Source: Pedobacter sp. UBA5917 (GTDB lineage Bacteria > Bacteroidota > Bacteroidia > Sphingobacteriales > Sphingobacteriaceae). From it: DNA of 40,832 bases. This document shows positions 25,441 to 33,891 of the stretch, piece after piece; the stretch's first letter is position 1, and every line of letters starts with the position of its first letter. The stretch lies in contig NZ_DJDT01000135.1 of NCBI RefSeq assembly GCF_002432345.1, positions 1 to 40,832 of the forward strand, read 5' to 3'. The position numbers and the translations under genes are program-made. The notes beneath the pieces were generated by a model. The model was not told where the DNA came from. It made no database searches and saw nothing but the letters and a program-made list of their open reading frames with translations.

Positions 25441-28400
25441 TTAAAGTGAAACATTAACGCCAAAACTGATCATTCTCGAAGGCACGTAATTGGTTGTATT
25501 TAAACCTGTAAATGATTCTGTTGGGTCCATCCCCTTGCGTTTAGATATTAAACCCAGGTTTTCGCCTACAGCAAACACCCTTACATTACTTAATGTAGCC
25601 CCTCTTAACCAGCGCTGTGGCAAAGTGTATGATAGGTTTACATTACGGAAAGCGATATACGATGCATCAATCAGCCAACGGCTCGATGTTCCATTAAACT
25701 GGCTCGAACGGCCAATATCCAAACGTGGGATATCGGTAACCTGGCCAGGGGTCATCCACGAATTCAATGCATCAGCATGCAATGCTGATCCATAAGTAGT
25801 GGCCATCAACGATTGGTAGTTCTGATCGTAGAATTTACCTCCTATCTGATAACTGATCAGGAATGATAGACCAAAGTTTTTATATCTAAATGTATTGGTA
25901 ACCGATCCGTAGAGGTCTGGGATGGCCGAACCGGAGTAGTCAGAACGGGCATTGTTGATGTTGGTGGTTAACACACGACCGTTTACCGTACGCAGATCGG
26001 TTGTTACGCCAGCATTAGGTTCAAAAAGCGCCGAACCGTCTGTTGGGTCAACACCTGCCCACTGACGAAGGTAATAAGCATAAATATCACGCCCAACTTC
26101 AAGCCTTTTGGTACCGCTGGTTACAGTAGGTGTTTCAGCAGGCATTTTGGTGATCTTATTTTTTAACCACGACCAGTTGCTCAATAAATTCCAGTTAAAA
26201 TTGTCGGATCTTACAATATCGCCGCTTAACTGCAGGTCGATACCGGTATTGTACATCGAACCGATGTTACGGCGGATGGATGTAATTGGATCGGAAAGTG
26301 GTTGTGGCACAGCAAATAATAAATTTGATGAACCACGTTTAAAATACTCTACCTCTCCTTTTAATCGGTTATTAAATAAACTAAAAGCTACACCTGTGTT
26401 AAAGGTATTTACCGATTCCCATTTCAGGTTGGGTGTTGCTGCCGTGGCCAGAAGCAAACCCGGTTCGCTGCCATTATTCCAACCCAACTCATAAAAGGCC
26501 TGATAATTATAATAAAGGCTATTGTGCTCTACCAGTGTTGCATCAATCAGATTATCGTTTCCAACCTCACCATAAGAAGCTTTCAATCTTAAATCGTTAA
26601 TCCAGGATGCATCTTTAAGGAAATCTTCCTTGTTGATTGCCCATGAGGCACCGGCAGAGAAAAACGTTCCCCATCTCGATTGTTTTGATAAACGGGAAGT
26701 ACCATCACGGCGGATAGAGGCATCAACAAAATATTTTTCAAGGTAGTTGTATCCCACTTTACCAAAATACGATTCGATGCGGTAGGTATCTTTATATCCA
26801 CCGGCATCACTCGGAGTAACAAAATTAGGAAACTCCGTATTGCCATCTAAAATCTGGCTTTGTTTTGTTGCACTTAACCTGCGCCAGTCGTAATCATAGT
26901 TTTCATGTCCGGCCAAAGCACTTACATTATGGCTTCCGAACGATTTATTGTATGATAGCACCTGGTTAAAGGTATAACTCTGTGTTGGCGTGCTACGTTT
27001 GGTTGATGAGCCTCCAACCGTACTGCCATCGCCCACAATCGGGTTGCGGTATTCGCTACTGTAAGAATTGATAAAATCGATACTGATACTCGGCCTGAAA
27101 GTAAAATCTTTTAAAAATTTAATTTCGGCAAAGGCACGCCCGTTTAAGGCAAGTCTGCGGCTGGTTACGTCGTTTAACAGGGTTTCATAAATTACATTTC
27201 GGCCGGCCGATGCGCCCTGCGGACGGTTAACAGCTCCCGGATGGCCACCGTAATCGTACCATTGCTCGCCCGTAGTGGTATAAATCGGATTACCACTGGC
27301 ATCATACGCATGTACCGGATAAATTGGGCCAATACCCCTTGCAAAATTGAAAACATTTACAAAAGCCGAGGCGTTACCGGTTGAGGCATCCTGTGCCAGA
27401 TTTCCATTTGATAAGCTCCCCGAAAGGTTCGCCCCTGTTTTTAGCCACGGTCTTACCTGGGTATTTACATTAATACGGGCATTAAACCGCTCAAAATCGG
27501 TTTTAATTAAATAACCGTTATCCTTTAAATAACCCATTGAGAAATAATAATCGGTTTTACCGTTGCTGGCGCTCGAATTAACATTAAATTCGGTACGTTT
27601 TCCTACCCGCGAAGCCTGTTTAAACCAATCAAAATCGTTATAAAGCAATTGTGCATTGGGATTTAACTTACCATCTACTCCTACAATCTGGTTGTTGGGC
27701 ACATTAAACGGATTATACACCAACTGGCCCTGTATCGTATTTGATGCCTGTGCAGCCGCAGCAGCTTCACTTATTCCGGTGCCAACAGTTGTTGGGTATA
27801 CCAGACTGTTTTTTAAGGCCTGCCACATTAAAGGGTAGTAATCTAATGTGCCTACCCTATTGTATTCGGGAATGCCCCTTTTGGAAAAACCCTGACTAAA
27901 GCTTGCATTAAAGGTTGGCTCGCCCGATTTACCTTTTTTGGTGGTAATAATAACCACACCGTTGGCAGCACGCGATCCGTAAAGTGCAGAAGATGAAGCG
28001 TCTTTTAACAACGAAATGCTTTCGATATCGCTTGGATTGATATCGCCCAGTTCGCCATCATACACGGATCCATCCAATACAAACAGCGGACTGTTTGATG
28101 CAGATATAGAACCAAAACCACGGATACGGATTGCCGAACTGCTACCTGGCTGACCATTTCCAGAGGTAGTTACCACACCAGGGGCAACACCAGATAAAAC
28201 ATTGGTAACGTTTGTGATAATACGGTTATCCAATTGTTTGGCACTTAATGTTGCAACCGAACCCGTAATGGCTTCCTTCTTACTTGTTCCGTAGGCAACA
28301 ACAATCACATCCTGAAGGTTTTTAGAGGATGATACCAAACGTATATTTAACTTTTCGCCCGTTATTCTTACCTCCTGCTCGGTATAGCCAACATAGCTTA

Positions 28401-28620
28401 GCACTAAAGTTTGTGCATTTGCAGGCACAGAAATTGAAAAATCTCCCTGCCCTGTGGTTTGGGTTAACTGGGTGGTGCCTTTTACTTTTATCGATACTCC
28501 AGGTAATGGTAAACCATCGTCTGCATCAACCACCTTTCCGGTTATTGTTTTATTCTGCGCAAGGGCATTAAAATAAGACAAAACCGTCACCATTAAAATC
28601 AATAGTAATTTTTGTTTCAT
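25441..28620 (-). CDS. SusC/RagA-family TonB-dependent transporter, second locus
   Basis: 1059 residues: signal peptide (about 1-21), carboxypeptidase-regulatory-like domain (about 25-105, ITGKVVDADDGLPLPGVSIK), plug (about 115-230; VVAYGTSKKEAITGS, LFVLDGSVYDG, SRAANGVVIITTKKGK) and barrel ending in VSL. No STN domain, so no sigma/anti-sigma signalling. It differs clearly from the first SusC and should import another substrate. An 8-bp inverted repeat lies 42 bp before the start; no consensus promoter seen. Confidence 0.93.
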   Translation of the reverse strand: MKQKLLLILMVTVLSYFNALAQNKTITGKVVDADDGLPLPGVSIKVKGTTQLTQTTGQGDFSISVPANAQTLVLSYVGYTEQEVRITGEKLNIRLVSSSKNLQDVIVVAYGTSKKEAITGSVATLSAKQLDNRIITNVTNVLSGVAPGVVTTSGNGQPGSSSAIRIRGFGSISASNSPLFVLDGSVYDGELGDINPSDIESISLLKDASSSALYGSRAANGVVIITTKKGKSGEPTFNASFSQGFSKRGIPEYNRVGTLDYYPLMWQALKNSLVYPTTVGTGISEAAAAAQASNTIQGQLVYNPFNVPNNQIVGVDGKLNPNAQLLYNDFDWFKQASRVGKRTEFNVNSSASNGKTDYYFSMGYLKDNGYLIKTDFERFNARINVNTQVRPWLKTGANLSGSLSNGNLAQDASTGNASAFVNVFNFARGIGPIYPVHAYDASGNPIYTTTGEQWYDYGGHPGAVNRPQGASAGRNVIYETLLNDVTSRRLALNGRAFAEIKFLKDFTFRPSISIDFINSYSSEYRNPIVGDGSTVGGSSTKRSTPTQSYTFNQVLSYNKSFGSHNVSALAGHENYDYDWRRLSATKQSQILDGNTEFPNFVTPSDAGGYKDTYRIESYFGKVGYNYLEKYFVDASIRRDGTSRLSKQSRWGTFFSAGASWAINKEDFLKDASWINDLRLKASYGEVGNDNLIDATLVEHNSLYYNYQAFYELGWNNGSEPGLLLATAATPNLKWESVNTFNTGVAFSLFNNRLKGEVEYFKRGSSNLLFAVPQPLSDPITSIRRNIGSMYNTGIDLQLSGDIVRSDNFNWNLLSNWSWLKNKITKMPAETPTVTSGTKRLEVGRDIYAYYLRQWAGVDPTDGSALFEPNAGVTTDLRTVNGRVLTTNINNARSDYSGSAIPDLYGSVTNTFRYKNFGLSFLISYQIGGKFYDQNYQSLMATTYGSALHADALNSWMTPGQVTDIPRLDIGRSSQFNGTSSRWLIDASYIAFRNVNLSYTLPQRWLRGATLSNVRVFAVGENLGLISKRKGMDPTESFTGLNTTNYVPSRMISFGVNVSL

Positions 28621-28661
28621 GTTTTGTAAATAAATAGTTAGTAATTAGTTTGCTCTTTAGT

Positions 28662-28683
28662 TTTCATGCTGGGATGCATGAAA
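28662..28683. promoter_or_regulatory. Inverted repeat upstream of the second susC
   Basis: TTTCATGC (28662-28669), 6-nt centre, GCATGAAA (28676-28683). The perfect 8-bp arms lie 42-63 bp before the susC ATG and could be an operator for the neighbouring AraC regulator or a leader hairpin. No TAnnTTTG box is close. Confidence 0.4.
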
Positions 28684-28763
28684 CCAAATCAATAAGCAAT
28701 TTAGGTGGTATAAAAACCTGAAAATGTGCAAAAAGCACCATTTTGAGGGATGGGCCATAAAAC

Positions 28764-28801
28764 AAAAAAGCAAACTCCAATCCTGGCAGTTTGCTTTTTT
28801 A
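28764..28801 (-). terminator. Terminator of the VOC-araC operon
   Basis: AAAAAAGCAAACT (28764-28776) pairs with AGTTTGCTTTTTT (28788-28800), giving a 13-bp stem with built-in A/T runs. It lies about 105 bp past the araC stop and separates it from susC. Confidence 0.8.
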
Positions 28802-28907
28802 ATCATTATTAACCTAAACAGGAAAAAACTTCTACAAATTGTCCTGCAAGAGCTTCAAAAATAGTTTCATCCCCATATAGAAAATATGCAGAAATCACTA
28901 TTTATAT

Positions 28908-29774
28908 TTAATTCAACTTACTCTTCCTATACTTTAAAGGGGTAATATTGAATGTGTTTTTAAATAACCTGATGAATGAACTTGGGCATTCAAAACCCAC
29001 CAAACCCACAATTTCGTTTAACGAATAGCTGGTGGTCTGTAACAATCCTTTGGCCCGGTTTAACCTCAGCTGCATCAAAAACTGGTAAGGACTGGTTTCA
29101 TAAGCCTCCTTAAATGTCCTCAGCAGGTGGTTAACCGATAAGCAGGCCTGCTCGGCAATATCTTCCAGTGTGATATTCTGATCGTAATTACTACAGATAT
29201 ACTCTTTGGCCAATGTTAACCTTTTTAAAACCTCTTCGCGGGTTTTGGTTTTGATAAAGCTGAGCCTATCCAGTTTCTGTACCACTTCCCTATCATAAAT
29301 TTTATAATAGTTTAAAAGGCAGTGGTACATATATTCGTTGATGAGCATTTCATCTTTTAAGCCCTTATCGAGCTGTTTTTTAAGGTGCAGCACATTAAAA
29401 CGCATATCGCCGGTAAAAGGATATAGCGATTCGATAAATGCCGGTGCTTCCTTAACTTCTTTTCCATCCAATAAACTTTCGTTGCTGCTGGAGAAGGTAT
29501 GGTGAAAATCCTTTATAAAATTTTCGCCAAAGGAAACGGCAAGCGTATTTACAGGATTTATCGAATCTATCTTGCTGCAAAAATTGGTTCCGGCGTTTAC
29601 CACGGCAAAAGTATCGGGGTAAATGCAGAACCTGCGTTTGTTTATTTCGCAATCTTCGGCGCCGTTAAAAACAAATTTGATGGTATACGCGTCGTTCTGC
29701 TGTTCGTAAAGCGCTTCGCAAGTGTGTTCGCTTATAATTTTGTTCCTGTTGCTCAATTCTTTTACGTACCTCAT
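28908..29774 (-). CDS. AraC-family transcriptional regulator
   Basis: 288 residues from the ATG at 29772-29774 (a TTG two codons earlier overlaps the upstream gene). The N-terminal half (about 1-150) looks like a cupin-type sensing domain (FRIYPDTFAVVN-like strands). The C-terminal AraC HTH pair covers about 185-285: ITLEDIAEQACLSVNHLLRTFK and SLNEIVGLVGFECPSSFIRLFK, then ITPLKYRKS. It begins 2 bp after the VOC gene stop (TGA-AC-ATG), so the two are co-translated. Targets are unknown; the susCD pair downstream and the VOC gene itself are the nearest candidates. Confidence 0.9.
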   Translation of the reverse strand: MRYVKELSNRNKIISEHTCEALYEQQNDAYTIKFVFNGAEDCEINKRRFCIYPDTFAVVNAGTNFCSKIDSINPVNTLAVSFGENFIKDFHHTFSSSNESLLDGKEVKEAPAFIESLYPFTGDMRFNVLHLKKQLDKGLKDEMLINEYMYHCLLNYYKIYDREVVQKLDRLSFIKTKTREEVLKRLTLAKEYICSNYDQNITLEDIAEQACLSVNHLLRTFKEAYETSPYQFLMQLRLNRAKGLLQTTSYSLNEIVGLVGFECPSSFIRLFKNTFNITPLKYRKSKLN

Positions 29775-29776
29775 GT

Positions 29777-30142
29777 TCAATCCTCATTATAGTTACGTTG
29801 TTCCAGAATGATAAAATTGTTACCATAAGGATCAGAAAATTCGACACTTAAACCTTCGCTTAAATAAGATGGCGTTTTTTTAAAAATAACCCCTCTCGAT
29901 CTCAGCCTGCAATAATCTTCTAAACAATCATCGCTGTTCAATACAATTTTATTGGTTTGGTTATGGTGCTTACGTTCCGAAAGAAAAATATTGGTTTCGC
30001 CATCGGCCTTAACCAATATTCCTTTCTCCTGATCAGCGATCATGGTTTTCTCGGTAAGCATACCTAAACAATTGGTATAGAAGGCGTCTGCATCATTTAG
30101 TTGCTTCACTTGCACATAAAATAATTTTGCAGACTGGTTCAT
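29777..30142 (-). CDS. VOC-superfamily (glyoxalase/bleomycin resistance-like) protein
   Basis: 121 residues, one pair of beta-alpha-beta-beta-beta modules: LFYVQVKQLNDADAFYTNCLGM at the start and SVEFSDPYGNNFIILEQ at the end, both typical of VOC proteins. Metal ligands cannot be fixed: a Glu is present in VEFSDPYGN, but the usual N-terminal His is replaced by Val/Gln. Such proteins are dioxygenases, lyases or binding proteins; substrate unknown. It is the first gene of a two-gene unit with araC. Confidence 0.85.
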   Translation of the reverse strand: MNQSAKLFYVQVKQLNDADAFYTNCLGMLTEKTMIADQEKGILVKADGETNIFLSERKHHNQTNKIVLNSDDCLEDYCRLRSRGVIFKKTPSYLSEGLSVEFSDPYGNNFIILEQRNYNED

Positions 30143-30193
30143 TACCGCGTTTAATTGTATGATGTAAAATTAAACCGAAATTGAACGGGGAGG

Positions 30194-30212
30194 ATCACCC
30201 AAAAAGGGTGAT
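30194..30212. repeat. Short hairpin between response regulator and VOC gene
   Basis: ATCACCC-AAAAA-GGGTGAT. It lies 35 bp past the response-regulator stop codon. No T-run follows on the minus strand, so a terminator role for the kinase-regulator operon is only possible. Confidence 0.45.
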
Positions 30213-30247
30213 TTTAGCATTGTTTTTTCGAAAGGTATTGTTATGGC

Positions 30248-30874
30248 TTAAATAAACCGCTTTTCTTTTGCTGTTTTAATGGCATCGGCCTTCGAGTTTA
30301 CATCGAGTTTGATGTAGATATTTTTTACATGGCTCCTAACCGTTTCCTGATCGATAAAGAGATCGTTGGCAATCTGCGGTTTTGTTTGTCCGTTGGCAAT
30401 CCTATCCAATATTTCGGTTTCCCTTTTGGTAAGGGGCGAATTGAGGTTTTTTTGGAAGGAATGCATCACTATCCTGGCCACATTGGTACTCATGGCGCCA
30501 CCCCCGGTACTCACTTCCCTAACAGCATCTATAATTTTTGCGGCACTCGAGTTTTTGGTAAGGTAACCACCAGCGCCCATGGTTAAAGCTTCGAAAACCA
30601 GTTCGGGAGAATCGAAAACGGTTAAAATAATAATATTGGTACTTGGAAGGGCTTTTTTAATAATGGGCAGCGCCTGTAAACCATTCGTACCCGGCATCTG
30701 GATATCAAGCAAAATTACATCCGGATTATCGGTTTCTAAATGTTTTTTGGCCAGATCGTAAGATGCATAAGCATTTACAACATTAAAATCATCTACATCG
30801 TTTAGCAACGATTGGTAGCCCATCCTGATAATATCGTCATCTTCTATTAAAACGATTCGTAAAATTTGATTCAT
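30248..30874 (-). CDS. NarL/LuxR-family response regulator
   Basis: 208 residues. The receiver domain (about 6-122) has the acidic pocket Glu11/Asp12/Asp13, phospho-acceptor Asp57 (VILLDIQMPG), Thr85 and Lys107. The C-terminal LuxR HTH (about 143-205) reads LTKRETEILDRIANGQTKPQIANDL, then VRSHVKNIYIKL. It is 37 bp downstream of the sensor kinase and surely its partner. DNA targets are not evident. The receiver has ten residues of acidic sequence (NDVDDF, ETDNPD) but no extra domain. Confidence 0.93.
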   Translation of the reverse strand: MNQILRIVLIEDDDIIRMGYQSLLNDVDDFNVVNAYASYDLAKKHLETDNPDVILLDIQMPGTNGLQALPIIKKALPSTNIIILTVFDSPELVFEALTMGAGGYLTKNSSAAKIIDAVREVSTGGGAMSTNVARIVMHSFQKNLNSPLTKRETEILDRIANGQTKPQIANDLFIDQETVRSHVKNIYIKLDVNSKADAIKTAKEKRFI

Positions 30875-30911
30875 TGCGTGGGGTATATTTAGTGGTTAGA
30901 TGGCATTTATT

Positions 30912-33833
30912 TCATTTTGTAACAGGAATACGCGTAGAAATTGTAGTGGTAGTGCCTTTTCCCTTAACAGAAGAGATCTGAAAAGTAGATTTTATCCGTT
31001 TACAGCGGGTTTGGATATTGTTTAAACCCCGCCCCCTTTCTACCGATTCGAGATCGAAACCCTTACCATCATCGGTAGTTAAAATATTAATGGTATTATG
31101 ATCGGTTTCGATCACCATAATCAGTACCTGTGTGGCATGGGCGTGTTTTAATACATTATTCAGCATCTCCTTAAAAATAAGGGTAAGGTTACGGTTAAAC
31201 TCCATTGATAGGTGCAACTTTTCGTATTTGGCCAGCACACCTTCCATTTTAAAATCCACACCTGTGTTCTGGAATAAATCTATCCCGAAATTTTTAATGT
31301 GCACCAAAATTTCAAAAAGGTTGTCGCTATGCGGATCAAGTGCCCAAAGGATATCTTTTGTTCCGGTATACAGCAGGCCTGCGTTCTCCCTGATTAAACG
31401 GATTAATTCCTTCTGCTCTTTCTCCGAACCATCCACTTTTTTATCTAAAATCTCCGATAAAACATTAATCCGGGTTAATTTATTCCCGATATCATCATGA
31501 AAATCTTCGGCGGTCTGCTTCCTGATTTTTTCCTGCTCTTTCTGCTTCAGTTTTTCAAACTGGTGTTTTTTCCGTTCACGCGTTTTAAAAATCAGGTAAA
31601 AAATAAGCCATATCAAAAATATCAGTACCAGAAAAGCACCAATCTTAAATAAAACGGTATCGTAAATTGGCGGTACAATGGTAAAACTGAACTGCTCGAT
31701 ATTGGATTGCTGACCATTTGCTATGGCATAAACCTGAAAAGTATAACTACCGGGCTTAATGGCCGAGTATTCGATCTCGGTATTGGGCACAGGTTTGCTA
31801 AAATCGTTATCTATGCCAACCAGTTTGTAGCGGTACTGTACACTTAACGGATTGGTAAGATAAACCCCTTTAAAGCTGATGGCAATGTGGTTCTGGCTAT
31901 AATCCAATTTATAAAACCCCTCCTTTTTCCGGTTTAAATCGATACAAAGATCTTTTGAACGGTCGTTTTTGTGGAATACATTAATGCACTGGATATGGAT
32001 AAACGGACTTTTTCTGTTTTCGGCCGGTAGCGATGTTTCGCACCTGACCAATCCGTTGATGGTACCTACCAAGATATTGTTTTTGTAATTTATAATGGCA
32101 TTTTGGTTGCACTCCACAACCAGCGGCTGATCCCTGAAAACCTCGTAACGTTGTTCCGCTTTGTTATAGGTTAACTTATTTATCCCGCGGCCGGTACCCG
32201 CCCATAAATTATTTTTATCATCTGTGGCAAGGCTATAAATATCGTTCGAGTTCAATCCATTGGCAACCACATAACGTTTACTTACTTTTGTTTTTAGATC
32301 CCAGGTGATGATACCATCGCCAAGTGTGGCAAAAACCAGGTTATTGCCGTGTTTAATGATGGTAAGCACATAAGCATTCTGAAGGGATTTGATCCGAAAG
32401 GTTTTATCCAACTTTTTGCTTCTGATGAGCATAACACCGTTCGATGTACCCAGCAGCACACTGTCCTTACTTAGTGGAAAAGGAAAAATACAGGACGAAT
32501 ATCCCTCAAAACCGGTTATTTTTTCAACTTTACCATCCTTTAAATAGGTCGAAGATTTTAATCCATTGATCCAGATCCCACCTTCACTATCTTCGGCGAT
32601 CGAACTGTTATCATAACGCTCGGGCTTTAATATCTGCGAAAATTTATTTCCATCATATTTCCATACCCCATTTCCATAAGTCGAGATCCAGATATTTTTC
32701 GCTTTATCCGCATACACAAAGTAAATTTTGTTATTCTTAAATGCGGGGTGGTTAATGTTGGTTACGTTATTTCCGTCGTATTTAAAAATCCCTTTATTGT
32801 AAGTGCCGAACCAGAGGTTGTTATTTTTATCGGCAGCGATGCCGCTGATGGGATAGGCAATGTTCTGCCCTTTAAATTTATTGTAACGGATAAAGGAATC
32901 GCCCTCGTATTTATAAATGCCATCACTAAAGCATGATATCCAGATGTTGTTTTCTGCATCGCTGAAAATTTCATTTACCTGGTTATCACTCAATCCATTG
33001 TCGGCATTGAAATAGATAAACAAACCGTTTTCGCAAACAAGGTAGGCCCCTTTTTCCGATCCGATCCAGATATTTCCCTTGCTATCCTGCGCTATGGCGT
33101 AATAGGTATCGATGGATTTATTGTTGAAAAATGGTTTTACCGTTCCGTTCTCAACCACATAAATACCACTGCGGTAAGTAAGCAGGTAAAATTTATTCTT
33201 TATCTTTCTATCGAAAAGGACTTTCCTGATCGACAAGGCATTTAGTGCGCCCGGTAACTCCTGATAAATTACCCAGTTATTGTTTTTAAGTTGGTAAATC
33301 CCTTTTTCTGCAACAATTGCATAAAGGTTTCCATCCTGATCGGCACTTATGGCATTGATGTATTTATCGGCGATGGAATGAAAAACCGGCTTTCCTTTTT
33401 CTATTCTAAAGAGTTTACGTTCACTTACTCCCCAAATATTCCCTTGTTTATCTTTAAACAGATGGCTTACACTCTTACCGGAAAATATGGTGCTTATTTT
33501 TCTCTTCTTAAGTATATTGATACCCGATTCTGTACCGAAATAAAGCTGATTCTGATTATCTTCAACAATGCTGTTTATTGAATTCGAACCCAAACCGTCG
33601 GCTTTGCTGTAAGAGGTAAATTCCTTCCCGTCGAAATTGCTTACACCACCGAATGTTCCCAGCCAAAGTGTTCTATCTTGAGCCTGATAAATGGCCATTA
33701 CCTGCGATTGGGGCAAACCGTCTTTTAAACTGTAATTGGTAAAGTTATAGCTTTGGGCCGCTAGCCGGAGACTAAAAGCCAAAATGAAAGAAATTATAAC
33801 ATTTATCTTTACTATAGACAGTTTACTGCACAT
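30912..33833 (-). CDS. Beta-propeller (Reg_prop/Y_Y_Y) sensor histidine kinase
   Basis: 973 residues from the ATG at 33831-33833, which starts a signal anchor; a longer frame uses a TTG. The large periplasmic part (about 30-650) has many Reg_prop blades such as NQLYFGTESG, GNIWIGSEKGAY, NNLWFGTYNKG and KNIWISTYGNG, forming a sensory propeller, followed by a Y_Y_Y domain (about 655-720) and a membrane helix (about 725-747). The cytosolic kinase is HisKA_3 type with His779 (EDFHDDIGNKL), N-box (EMLNNVLKHAHA) and G-box (DDGKGFD, GRGLNNI). Unlike hybrid two-component sensors of Bacteroides it has no fused receiver or AraC domain. The signal is unknown. Confidence 0.93.
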   Translation of the reverse strand: MCSKLSIVKINVIISFILAFSLRLAAQSYNFTNYSLKDGLPQSQVMAIYQAQDRTLWLGTFGGVSNFDGKEFTSYSKADGLGSNSINSIVEDNQNQLYFGTESGINILKKRKISTIFSGKSVSHLFKDKQGNIWGVSERKLFRIEKGKPVFHSIADKYINAISADQDGNLYAIVAEKGIYQLKNNNWVIYQELPGALNALSIRKVLFDRKIKNKFYLLTYRSGIYVVENGTVKPFFNNKSIDTYYAIAQDSKGNIWIGSEKGAYLVCENGLFIYFNADNGLSDNQVNEIFSDAENNIWISCFSDGIYKYEGDSFIRYNKFKGQNIAYPISGIAADKNNNLWFGTYNKGIFKYDGNNVTNINHPAFKNNKIYFVYADKAKNIWISTYGNGVWKYDGNKFSQILKPERYDNSSIAEDSEGGIWINGLKSSTYLKDGKVEKITGFEGYSSCIFPFPLSKDSVLLGTSNGVMLIRSKKLDKTFRIKSLQNAYVLTIIKHGNNLVFATLGDGIITWDLKTKVSKRYVVANGLNSNDIYSLATDDKNNLWAGTGRGINKLTYNKAEQRYEVFRDQPLVVECNQNAIINYKNNILVGTINGLVRCETSLPAENRKSPFIHIQCINVFHKNDRSKDLCIDLNRKKEGFYKLDYSQNHIAISFKGVYLTNPLSVQYRYKLVGIDNDFSKPVPNTEIEYSAIKPGSYTFQVYAIANGQQSNIEQFSFTIVPPIYDTVLFKIGAFLVLIFLIWLIFYLIFKTRERKKHQFEKLKQKEQEKIRKQTAEDFHDDIGNKLTRINVLSEILDKKVDGSEKEQKELIRLIRENAGLLYTGTKDILWALDPHSDNLFEILVHIKNFGIDLFQNTGVDFKMEGVLAKYEKLHLSMEFNRNLTLIFKEMLNNVLKHAHATQVLIMVIETDHNTINILTTDDGKGFDLESVERGRGLNNIQTRCKRIKSTFQISSVKGKGTTTTISTRIPVTK

Positions 33834-33867
33834 ATAATACAAAATAAGTATAATTTCTTTCAAATGC

Positions 33868-33888
33868 TATCCCCCAGAAAGGGGGATA
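33868..33888. repeat. Hairpin between phospholipase C and sensor kinase
   Basis: TATCCCCC-AGAAA-GGGGGATA, directly after the phospholipase stop codon and 35 bp before the kinase ATG. The GC-rich stem could attenuate read-through, but no T-run follows on the minus strand, so the kinase may be partly cotranscribed with the phospholipase gene. Confidence 0.5.
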
Positions 33889-33891
33889 TTT

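Noticed and set aside
30194..30212. Rho-independent terminator after the response regulator
   Set aside because: The stem is perfect but no T-run follows on the transcribed (minus) strand.
30912..33863. TTG start at 33863 for the sensor kinase, and similar TTG starts at 22043, 25463, 29780 and 40791
   Set aside because: In the first four cases an ATG shortly downstream fits the signal peptide, HTH start or operon spacing. At 40791 the frame is simply open to the window edge.
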